Shown: piece by piece, positions 1-4,872 of the stretch | Numbering within the stretch: the stretch's first letter is position 1 | Layout of the letters: the number at the start of each line of letters is the position of its first letter | Assembly: GCA_041628615.1 (NCBI GenBank) | Contig: JBFKOW010000205.1 | Span: 1-5,412 of the forward strand | Source: JAMWZF01 sp041628615 | Lineage (GTDB): Bacteria; Pseudomonadota; Alphaproteobacteria; Rhodobacterales; Rhodobacteraceae | DNA length: 5,412 bases | Reading direction: 5' to 3' | Position numbers and translations under genes: made by a program | Notes under the pieces: generated by a model | The model's input: only the letters and a program-made list of their open reading frames with translations | The model's database searches: none | Told to the model about the DNA's origin: nothing

Positions 1-992
1 CAGAACACCGCGTGGTCGCCGCGCTCCGCCTCCGCCCGGCCGTCGATCACCGCGTCGAGGTAGTCGAGGAACCGGTCCTCGCCGAACGCCGGGGTGGCCG
101 CCGCGTCGTAGCGGGCGCCGTCCCAGACCAGCATCGATTCGGTGGCGTAGTAGTGGCCGATCCGGGCCAGCTCCGCCTTCGCCCGCAGCCCGGGCAGGAC
201 CCGCCCGGCCGCGTCCAGCCCCGCCGCGATCCCCGACAGCAGCCCCGGCGGCACCGACCGGAACCGCTCCGGCCGGCCCAGCCGGGCGAAGATATGCGCC
301 CCGATCGCGCGCGGGGTCAGCGCCGGGTGCGGCCCGCCCACCGGCAGGACCCGCTCCCGCAACGCCGGATCGGCCAGGCAGGCGACGAGGTAACGGCCAA
401 GGTCGCGGTCGCTGATCGGGGTGGCGGCGGTGCCGGTGCCGTCGCCGAACACCAGGTAGGGCCGGCCCGCCTTCACCCGCGCCACCTGCCCGACCAGCGA
501 CTTGAAATAGGCGGTGGGCCGGACGATGGACCAGCCCGGCCCCGAGGCCCGCAGCGCCGCCTCGGCCTCCAGCTTGGCGTGCTGGAACGCCAGCCGGGGC
601 TTCTGCACGCAGATCGCCGAGAGCAGGACGAACCGCCCGACCCCGGCGCGGCGGGCGGCGGCGAAGGCGGCGAGATGGGCGTCCCGGTCGATGGCGCGGG
701 CATCCTCGGGGACCCCGGTGCGCGAGGCGAGGCAGGACACCGCCGCCCCGGCCCCGGCCATCAGCCGGTCGAGCGCGGCGGGATCGGCGACCGCGCCGCC
801 GAGAATCTCCACCCGCTCGCCCCCGCCCGGCAGGGTGGCGGCCAGCGCCCGGGCGCGGTCCGGGTCGCGGACCAGCAGCCGGACCCGGCGGCCCTCCGCC
901 AGCAGCGCCGCGAGGGTCGCCCGGCCGATGGTCCCGGTGCCGCCGAGCAGGGCGACGGTCTGCGGCGAAGGCGGGGCGGCGGCACCGGTCAT
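1..992 (-). CDS. bciA: Divinyl (bacterio)chlorophyllide 8-vinyl reductase, BciA type (last stop base cut by window edge)
   Basis: The protein is an NmrA-like atypical short-chain dehydrogenase. By family knowledge, BciA uses NADPH to reduce the C8 vinyl group of divinyl (proto)chlorophyllide to ethyl during (bacterio)chlorophyll synthesis. The N-terminus carries a Rossmann nucleotide-binding loop GGTGTIGR (residues 17-24) followed by a basic VRDPDRAR stretch (41-48) suited to NADPH. Signature segments shared with plant DVR and bacterial BciA are SAICVQKP (125-132), FQHAK (136-140), SIVRPTAYFKSL (155-166), VFGDG (181-185), and near the C-terminus YYATESMLVWD. The 330 readable codons end in GDHAVF, then TG at the edge, matching the family's normal length and end, so the next base is expected to make TGA. 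The ATG at 992 is chosen because it sits just ahead of the Rossmann strand and no GTG or TTG lies close upstream in frame, although no clear Shine-Dalgarno is present. The gene follows ald on the same strand after 56 bp and may be read from the ald promoter. I am confident of the family; the exact physiological substrate is inferred. Confidence 0.9.
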   Translation of the reverse strand, partial: MTGAAAPPSPQTVALLGGTGTIGRATLAALLAEGRRVRLLVRDPDRARALAATLPGGGERVEILGGAVADPAALDRLMAGAGAAVSCLASRTGVPEDARAIDRDAHLAAFAAARRAGVGRFVLLSAICVQKPRLAFQHAKLEAEAALRASGPGWSIVRPTAYFKSLVGQVARVKAGRPYLVFGDGTGTAATPISDRDLGRYLVACLADPALRERVLPVGGPHPALTPRAIGAHIFARLGRPERFRSVPPGLLSGIAAGLDAAGRVLPGLRAKAELARIGHYYATESMLVWDGARYDAAATPAFGEDRFLDYLDAVIDGRAEAERGDHAVF

Positions 993-1048
993 GGCGGCAC
1001 TATCGGCACCGCCCGGACCGGCGACAAGCCCGCTCCGCCGCGCCGTGG

Positions 1049-2167
1049 TCAGGCCGCCAGCGCCTCCCCGGCCGGCAGCAGGTCGAGGCCCTGGGCCTCG
1101 GCCACCGCGGCGCAGGTGACCTTGCCAGCATGGACGTTGAGACCGGCGGCGAGGTGCGGGTCCTCGGCCATCGCCGCCCGCCAGCCCTTGTCCGCCAGCG
1201 TGATCATGCAGGGCAGGGTCGCGTTGGTCAGCGCGATGGTCGAGGTCCGCGCCACCGCGCCGGGCATGTTGGCGACGCAGTAGTGCAGGATGCCGTCCAC
1301 CTCGTAGACCGGATCGGCATGGGTGGTGGCGCGCGAGGTCTCGAAACAGCCGCCCTGGTCGATGGCGACATCGACGAGCACCGCGCCCGGCTTCATCGTG
1401 GCAAGCTGGGCGCGGCTGACCAGCTTGGGCGCCGCCGCGCCGGGGATCAGCACCGCGCCGATCACCATGTCCGCGAGGGCGATCTCCTCGGCGATGTTGG
1501 CGGCGGCGGCATAGCGGGTGCGGAAGTCGCGGCCGAACAGGTCGTCGAGCTGGCGCAGGCGGGGCAGGGACCGGTCGAGCACGGTCACGTCGGCGCCCAT
1601 CCCGGCGGCCACCCGGGCGGCATGGGTGCCGACGACGCCGCCGCCGATCACCGCGACGCGGGCCGGGGTCACGCCGGGCACGCCGCCCATCAGCACGCCG
1701 CGGCCGCCATTGGCCTTCTGCAGCGACCACGCGCCCATCTGCGGCGCCAGCTTGCCGGCCACCTCGGACATCGGCGCGAGCAGCGGCAGGCCGCCGCCCG
1801 GCGCGGTGATCGTCTCGTAGGCGGTCGCGGTGACGCCCGATTCGATCAGGTCGCGGGTCTGCTCCGGGTCCGGGGCGAGGTGCAGGTAGGTGAACAGCAC
1901 CTGGCCCGCGCGCAGGCGCTTGCGCTCGGCGGCCTGCGGCTCCTTCACCTTCACCACCATCTCGGCCTCGGCGAACACGGTCGCGGCGTCGGGCGCGATG
2001 GTCGCGCCGGCGGCGACGTAGTCGGCGTCGGGGAACCCGGCGCCCAGCCCGGCGCCGGTCTCGATGCTGACGCTGTGGCCGTGGGCCACCGCTTCCGCCA
2101 CCGAGGCGGGGGTGAGGCCGACGCGGAATTCCTGCGGCTTGATCTCTTTCGGGCAACCGATGTGCAT
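1049..2167 (-). CDS. ald: Alanine dehydrogenase (NAD-dependent)
   Basis: This 372-residue cytosolic enzyme catalyses L-alanine + NAD+ + water to pyruvate + ammonium + NADH, reversibly, linking alanine catabolism to central carbon and nitrogen metabolism. Length and sequence match the AlaDH/PNT family throughout. Residues at the positions known for catalysis and substrate binding are present: Arg15 in FRVGLTP, Lys75 in VKVKEP, His96 in YLHLA and Asp270 in VDVAIDQGG. The nucleotide-binding Rossmann fold has the glycine loop IGGGVVG (174-180) and the acidic strand end VLD (196-198), favouring NAD over NADP. Further family blocks are PLLAPMSEVAGK (128-139) and ANMPGAVARTST (299-310). The start is ATG 2167 because it begins the conserved MHIGCPKEIK and has GGGAGG five bases upstream (2178-2173); an upstream in-frame ATG at 2215 would add 16 non-conserved residues and lie outside this Shine-Dalgarno. 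It is divergent from an Lrp/AsnC regulator that probably controls it. bciA follows downstream. No oddities were seen. Confidence 0.97.
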   Translation of the reverse strand: MHIGCPKEIKPQEFRVGLTPASVAEAVAHGHSVSIETGAGLGAGFPDADYVAAGATIAPDAATVFAEAEMVVKVKEPQAAERKRLRAGQVLFTYLHLAPDPEQTRDLIESGVTATAYETITAPGGGLPLLAPMSEVAGKLAPQMGAWSLQKANGGRGVLMGGVPGVTPARVAVIGGGVVGTHAARVAAGMGADVTVLDRSLPRLRQLDDLFGRDFRTRYAAAANIAEEIALADMVIGAVLIPGAAAPKLVSRAQLATMKPGAVLVDVAIDQGGCFETSRATTHADPVYEVDGILHYCVANMPGAVARTSTIALTNATLPCMITLADKGWRAAMAEDPHLAAGLNVHAGKVTCAAVAEAQGLDLLPAGEALAA

Positions 2168-2295
2168 GTGCGCCTCCCTAGGGTCTGGCGACAGTATCCG
2201 GGAGCGTGCGGGCAATTTCTTCGGAATTTTGCCTGTTGCATACCGGCATTTCAGGATATTCGTGCGTCAAGTGCCGAACAGACGGGAAAATCCTG
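2168..2295. promoter_or_regulatory. Divergent control region between ald and its Lrp/AsnC-type regulator
   Basis: This 128-bp gap must hold the start signals of both ald (leftward) and the regulator (rightward). It is visibly richer in A/T around 2211-2262 than the flanking genes. It contains AATTT at 2214-2218 and again at 2225-2229, an 11-bp period close to one helical turn, enclosed by the inverted arms GGCAA (2211-2215) and TTGCC (2229-2233). A second A/T-rich block includes GATATT (2255-2260), a possible -10 for the regulator. On the ald side there is TTGACG (2270-2265, minus strand), but no matching -10 at normal spacing, which would suit an activator-dependent promoter. Near the ald start is the palindrome CCCTAGGG (2176-2183), which overlaps the ald Shine-Dalgarno. 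Lrp/AsnC proteins typically bind several phased A/T-rich sites; assigning these repeats as operators is inference. Confidence 0.6.
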
Positions 2296-2775
2296 ATGCC
2301 GACCGTCCCCGCCACGCTCGACTCGCTCGACCGCCGCCTGCTCGAGGCGCTGCAGGAGGATGGGCGGATGTCCCATGCCGACCTGTCGGAGAAGGTGAAC
2401 CTGTCGCCCTCGGCCTGCCACCGGCGGGTGCGCCGGCTCGAGGCCGAGGGGGTGATCGACCGCTACGTCGCGCTGGTCGACCCGCGCAAGGTGGCCTGCC
2501 AGACCCTCGTCTTCGTCGAGATCACCCTGTCCGGGCAGGCCGACGAGGTGCTCGACGCCTTCGAGGCGGCGGTGGCGCGGGTGCCCGAGGTGCTCGAATG
2601 CCACCTGATGGCCGGGTCCGCGGACTACCTGCTCAAGGTGGTGGCCGAGGACACCGAGGATTTCGCCCGGCTGCACCGGCGGTTCCTCGCCACCCTGCCG
2701 GGGGTGCAGGGGATGCAGTCGTCCTTCGCGCTGCGCACCGTGCGGCAGACCACGGCGCTGCCGATCCGGAATTGA
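2296..2775 (+). CDS. Lrp/AsnC-family transcriptional regulator, AldR-like
   Basis: This is a 159-residue DNA-binding protein of normal length for the Lrp/AsnC family. Residues 9-63 form the AsnC-type winged helix-turn-helix (LDRRLLEALQEDGRMS, then LSEKVNLSPSACHRRVRRLE, then GVIDRYVALVDP). Residues about 68-147 form the RAM ligand-binding and oligomerisation domain, with the typical GSADYLLKV block (107-115). The ending, T-ALP-I, is the common Lrp tail. The ATG at 2296 is chosen because it immediately precedes the HTH; a weak GGGA lies about nine bases upstream. An earlier in-frame ATG at 2206 would add 30 residues unlike the family and run through the control region. It is divergent from ald, and in several proteobacteria and mycobacteria such a neighbour (AldR) activates or represses ald in response to alanine. 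The family is certain; the AldR role rests on gene position, so I give no symbol. Confidence 0.95.
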   Translation: MPTVPATLDSLDRRLLEALQEDGRMSHADLSEKVNLSPSACHRRVRRLEAEGVIDRYVALVDPRKVACQTLVFVEITLSGQADEVLDAFEAAVARVPEVLECHLMAGSADYLLKVVAEDTEDFARLHRRFLATLPGVQGMQSSFALRTVRQTTALPIRN

Positions 2776-2778
2776 TTT

Positions 2779-2816
2779 CGGCGGCCGCCGCCCCCAAGGT
2801 CCGGCGCAGGGCGCCG
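2779..2816. repeat. Two G/C palindromes between the regulator and the ExoD-family gene
   Basis: The 62-bp gap between the two plus-strand genes holds a perfect 12-bp palindrome CGGCGGCCGCCG (2779-2790), and then a perfect 6-bp stem CGGCGC / GCGCCG with a 3-base AGG loop (2802-2816). Neither is followed by a run of T, so neither is a classical intrinsic terminator. They could weaken read-through or protect a processed mRNA end, or be a by-product of high G/C content. Confidence 0.45.
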
Positions 2817-2837
2817 CCGCGCCCCGCGGGAGACCTC

Positions 2838-3467
2838 ATGCGGGATCATCCATCGGCCGAACCGCCCGGCGACCCGGCGGCGCCGGCCCACGGCGTCGGC
2901 GCGGTGCTCGACCGGCTGCGCGAGGCGGCGGGGCGCGACACGGTCTCGCTGCGCACGCTCGTCGAGGCCGGCGGCGCCACCTCCTTCGTCCCGGCGCTGA
3001 TGATCCCGGCGATCCTGGTGGTCTCGCCGCTGTCGGGGATCCCGGTGTTTTCCTCGGTCTGCGGGCTGACCATCGCGCTGATCGCCGGGCAGATGGCGTT
3101 CGGGCGGGGCCATCTCTGGCTGCCGCGGGCGCTGATGAACCGGCACCTGAACGGGCCGCGGGTGCGCGGCGCGCTGGACCGGATCGCCGGGCTCGGGCGC
3201 TGGATCGACCGGCACAGCCGGGACCGGCTGCGGCTGCTCACCGTGCTGCCGCTGGTCAAGATCCCGCAGGCGCTGTCGATGCTCTGCGGGCTGGCGATGC
3301 CGCTGCTGGAACTGGTGCCGTTCTCGTCCTCGCTGCTGGGGCTGGCGGTGCTGTTCTTCTCGGTGAGCTTCCTCGCCCGCGACGGGCTCTACGTCGTGGC
3401 GGGGGCGGCGACGATGGGGCTCGCCGCGCTGGTGCCGGCGACGATCGTCGCGCAGGTGGTGGACTAG
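2838..3467 (+). CDS. ExoD-family integral membrane protein (exopolysaccharide synthesis ExoD)
   Basis: This 209-residue protein matches the ExoD family in length and layout. A hydrophilic N-terminus (1-45) with the amphipathic stretch VLDRLREAAGRDTVSLRTL leads into hydrophobic segments at about 48-67 and 70-88. The family block GQMAFGRGHLWLP follows (84-96), then a charged cytoplasmic-looking stretch (97-132), and further membrane segments at about 145-178 and 183-205, with SFLARDGLYVV at 177-187. ExoD was named for a Sinorhizobium mutant with altered exopolysaccharide and alkali sensitivity; its biochemical activity is unknown, so no reaction can be assigned. The start is ATG 2838, where GGGAGA lies about six bases upstream; the same frame stays open far upstream but that part overlaps the regulator and ald and looks nothing like the family. 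It lies 62 bp after the regulator and may be co-transcribed with it, ending at the terminator at about 3501. Confidence 0.9.
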   Translation: MRDHPSAEPPGDPAAPAHGVGAVLDRLREAAGRDTVSLRTLVEAGGATSFVPALMIPAILVVSPLSGIPVFSSVCGLTIALIAGQMAFGRGHLWLPRALMNRHLNGPRVRGALDRIAGLGRWIDRHSRDRLRLLTVLPLVKIPQALSMLCGLAMPLLELVPFSSSLLGLAVLFFSVSFLARDGLYVVAGAATMGLAALVPATIVAQVVD

Positions 3468-3500
3468 CGGACCGCCGCACGGGGGCGGCCGGGCAGCAAA

Positions 3501-3529
3501 AAACCCCCGCGGCGCAGGCCCGGGGGTTT
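3501..3529. terminator. Bidirectional intrinsic terminator between the ExoD-family gene and rpsU
   Basis: A perfect 9-bp inverted repeat, AAACCCCCG (3501-3509) and CGGGGGTTT (3521-3529), encloses an 11-base loop. On the plus strand it is followed by TTTCTCATTCTCT, 34 bp after the stop of the ExoD-family gene. On the minus strand it is followed by six T (complement of 3498-3506 region), 34 bp after the rpsU stop, which makes the rpsU direction the stronger of the two. It separates two convergent genes and probably serves both. Confidence 0.9.
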
Positions 3530-3562
3530 CTCATTCTCTCGCGTGTCGCGGTCGGAAGCGGC

Positions 3563-3769
3563 TCAGAGCAGCCCTTCGCGCTGGGCTTTCTTGCGGGCGA
3601 GCTTGCGCTGCCGGCGGATCGCCTCGGCCTTCTCGCGCGCCTTCTTCTCGGAGGGCTTCTCGAAATGCTGCCGAAGCTTCATTTCGCGGAAGACGCCCTC
3701 ACGCTGCAGCTTCTTCTTCAGGGCACGAAGCGCCTGATCGACGTTGTTGTCGCGAACACTGACCTGCAT
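3563..3769 (-). CDS. rpsU: 30S ribosomal protein S21
   Basis: This 68-residue, very basic protein is bacterial ribosomal protein S21, which sits on the platform of the small subunit near the anti-Shine-Dalgarno region and helps mRNA binding in initiation. It begins MQVSVRDNNVDQALRALKKK (1-20), continues with REGVFREMKLRQHFEKPSEKK (about 23-43), and ends in an Arg/Lys-rich helix; all are family hallmarks. The length is normal for alphaproteobacteria (about 65-75 in bacteria generally). The ATG at 3769 is supported by the conserved N-terminus and by AAAGGTGG upstream (3787-3780), ten bases from the start. It has its own promoter (-35 at 3849-3844, -10 at 3826-3821) and ends at the bidirectional terminator. 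It is divergent from the COQ9-family gene. The leader hairpin in front of the start is described separately. Confidence 0.97.
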   Translation of the reverse strand: MQVSVRDNNVDQALRALKKKLQREGVFREMKLRQHFEKPSEKKAREKAEAIRRQRKLARKKAQREGLL

Positions 3770-3787
3770 GTGGTTTTCACCACCTTT
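3770..3787 (-). promoter_or_regulatory. rpsU leader: Shine-Dalgarno overlapping a GAAA-capped hairpin
   Basis: Read on the minus strand, AAAGGTGGT (3787-3779) gives the ribosome-binding site, and GTGGT (3783-3779), GAAA (3778-3775) and ACCAC (3774-3770) form a perfect 5-bp stem closed by a GNRA-type tetraloop. The stem ends on the base just before the ATG at 3769, so part of the Shine-Dalgarno is in the stem. The structure is read directly; any effect on translation is inference. Confidence 0.6.
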
Positions 3788-3820
3788 CTAAGCTAGAGTT
3801 TCATCCTTGCAGGAGCGGGC

Positions 3821-3849
3821 CGTATAGCAGGGGTCCGGCTGCCTGTCCA
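3821..3849 (-). promoter_or_regulatory. Promoter for rpsU
   Basis: On the minus strand, TGGACA (3849-3844; five of six matches to the sigma-70 -35 consensus) is followed after exactly 17 bp by TATACG (3826-3821; TATA plus two mismatches). This predicts a transcription start near 3814 and a leader of roughly 45 bases carrying the Shine-Dalgarno and hairpin of rpsU. It is the best promoter match in the rpsU-COQ9 divergent gap. Confidence 0.65.
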
Positions 3850-3904
3850 CAGGGCCGGGACGTTGATTTCGCGGGGCTTTGCGGGCCCGGTTCGCGCCCG
3901 CCGG

Positions 3905-3933
3905 CTGGCAATCGGGCCGTGCTCTGCTAGGTT
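3905..3933 (+). promoter_or_regulatory. Weak candidate promoter for the COQ9-family gene
   Basis: CTGGCA (3905-3910) and TAGGTT (3928-3933) are spaced by 17 bp, and TGC directly before the second element resembles an extended -10. Matches to consensus are only four and three of six, and the predicted start near 3940 leaves a short leader with GGGAGA ahead of the ATG at 3962. It is offered because the gene is divergent from rpsU and needs its own promoter in this gap. Confidence 0.3.
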
Positions 3934-3961
3934 GCCCCCAGCACCCGGCGGGAGACACGCG

Positions 3962-4675
3962 ATGACCGACACCCGGACCGACACCCCCGAGGAGGCCACC
4001 CGGCGGGCCCTGCTCGACGCGGCGCTGCTGCACGTGCCCTTCGACGGCTGGTCCGACGCCGCGTTCCGGGCCGCCGCGGCCGACGCCGGGATCGACGCCG
4101 CGACCGCCCGCGCCGCCTGCCCGCGCGGCGCGGTGGACCTCGCGGTGCTGTTCCACCGCGACGGCGACCGGCGGATGGCCGCGGCCTGGGCCGCCGCCGA
4201 CACCGGCCCCCTGCGGGTGCGCGAGAAGGTCGCCTTCCTGCTCCGGCAGCGGCTCGACGCCGCCGGCGACAAGGAGGCGGTGCGGCGCGGCTCGGCGCTC
4301 TTCGCGCTGCCGCACATGGCCCCCGAGGGCGCCCGGCTGATCTGGGAGACCGCGGACGCGATCTGGACCGCGCTGGGCGACCCGTCCGAGGACGTCAACT
4401 GGTATACCAAGCGGGCGACGCTGGCCGGGGTCTACGCCTCGGTTGTGCTCTACTGGCTGGGCGACGACAGCCTCGACCACCGGGCCACCGACGACTTCAT
4501 CGACCGCCGGATCGACGACGTGATGCGGATCGAGAAGGTCAAGGGGCAGCTGCGCGAGAACCGGCTGACCCGGCCGCTGATGGCCGCGCTGGGCCATCTC
4601 GGGTCGCTGGTGAAGGCCCCCGGGACCGGCGCGGCGCCGGACCTGCCGGGCCGCTGGAGCCCGCCCCGGCGCTGA
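3962..4675 (+). CDS. COQ9-family ubiquinone biosynthesis protein
   Basis: This 237-residue protein matches the bacterial COQ9 family. COQ9 proteins have a TetR-like all-helical fold, bind isoprenoid lipid, and in eukaryotes assist the COQ7 hydroxylase step of ubiquinone synthesis at the membrane; the bacterial role is inferred from this. The N-terminal TetR-like part is RRALLDAALLHVPFDGWSDA (14-33) through RGAVDLAVLFHRDGDRRM (55-72). The C-terminal COQ9 domain includes VNWYTKRATLAGVYASVVLYWLGD (from about 145 to 168), DFIDRRIDDVMRIEKVK (178-194) and RPLMAALGHL (204-213). The last 20 residues are Pro/Gly-rich and look unstructured. The ATG at 3962 has GGGAGA about eight bases upstream; an in-frame ATG at 3863 would add a 33-residue basic leader that lies in the promoter region. 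It is divergent from rpsU, a neighbour pair I recall as common in Rhodobacterales. The codons for residues 2-8 form a short tandem duplication. Confidence 0.92.
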   Translation: MTDTRTDTPEEATRRALLDAALLHVPFDGWSDAAFRAAAADAGIDAATARAACPRGAVDLAVLFHRDGDRRMAAAWAAADTGPLRVREKVAFLLRQRLDAAGDKEAVRRGSALFALPHMAPEGARLIWETADAIWTALGDPSEDVNWYTKRATLAGVYASVVLYWLGDDSLDHRATDDFIDRRIDDVMRIEKVKGQLRENRLTRPLMAALGHLGSLVKAPGTGAAPDLPGRWSPPRR

Positions 4676-4719
4676 TCCCTCCGCCATCCGACCCCGCCCG
4701 GCCCGAATCCGGAAACGAT

Positions 4720-4740
4720 GCCGGGGCGCGCACCGGCTTT
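4720..4740 (+). terminator. Weak candidate terminator of the COQ9-family gene
   Basis: GCCGG (4720-4724) and CCGGC (4733-4737) form a 5-bp stem with an 8-base loop, followed by TTTGT, 45 bp after the stop codon. The stem is short and the T run poor; an alternative pairing of GCGCG (4726-4730) with CGCGC (4743-4747) competes with it. It is listed only because no better end signal is present before the next promoter. Confidence 0.25.
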
Positions 4741-4805
4741 GTCGCGCAAGGTCGAACGATTGTCGCCTTGAGCCATGATTCGATTGAATAAAATTCGAAA
4801 CAGCG

Positions 4806-4834
4806 TTGACCCACCGGAACCCATCGGGTCTAAG
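4806..4834 (+). promoter_or_regulatory. Promoter for the exported-protein gene
   Basis: TTGACC (4806-4811; five of six to consensus) and TCTAAG (4829-4834; four of six) are separated by exactly 17 bp, immediately after the A/T-rich patch. A start near 4841 would give a leader of about 32 bases to the ATG at 4873. The gene therefore probably forms its own transcription unit, separate from the COQ9-family gene. Confidence 0.6.
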
Positions 4835-4872
4835 GGACGGACGTTCGGGTAAGGAAGCGGAGCCGTCAGCGC

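Larger units (their letters stand above)
4676..4872. promoter_or_regulatory. Intergenic region upstream of the exported protein, with an A/T-rich patch
   Basis: This 197-bp gap has no gene I can support. Its first part holds a possible weak terminator for the COQ9-family gene. An A/T-rich patch follows at 4774-4800, strikingly unlike its surroundings: ATTCGA occurs at 4778-4783 and again at 4793-4798 (15-bp period), and ATTC-GATT-GAAT (4778-4789) is a short inverted repeat. CGATTG is also seen at 4757-4762 and 4781-4786. The patch ends just ahead of the -35 box at 4806, so it could be an UP element or a regulator site; which one cannot be told from sequence alone. Confidence 0.45.

Noticed and set aside
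12..1283. 423-codon plus-strand open frame across bciA and the end of ald
   Set aside because: It is antisense to two well-recognised genes, its translation is Arg/Pro/Gly-rich with no family resemblance, and long antisense frames are expected at this G/C content.
2242..2270. TTGACG (minus strand) as a complete constitutive ald promoter
   Set aside because: At 16-19 bp spacing the -10 position reads G/C-rich sequence with no TATAAT resemblance; I keep it only as a possible activated -35.
2206..2295. Upstream start for the Lrp/AsnC regulator
   Set aside because: It would add 30 Cys/Ser-rich residues ahead of the HTH, through the divergent promoter region; ATG 2296 gives the normal family length.
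1130..2296. 388-codon plus-strand open frame opposite ald
   Set aside because: It is a shadow of ald on the opposite strand; composition (Gly/Arg/His/Ala-rich) is typical of a G/C artefact.
2064..2837. Long N-terminal extension of the ExoD-family frame
   Set aside because: The frame is open upstream but overlaps ald, the control region and the regulator gene; family similarity and a Shine-Dalgarno place the start at 2838.
3788..4687. 299-codon minus-strand open frame opposite the COQ9-family gene
   Set aside because: It is antisense to a recognised gene and runs through the rpsU promoter; its sequence is low-complexity Gly/Arg/Pro/Val with no domain.
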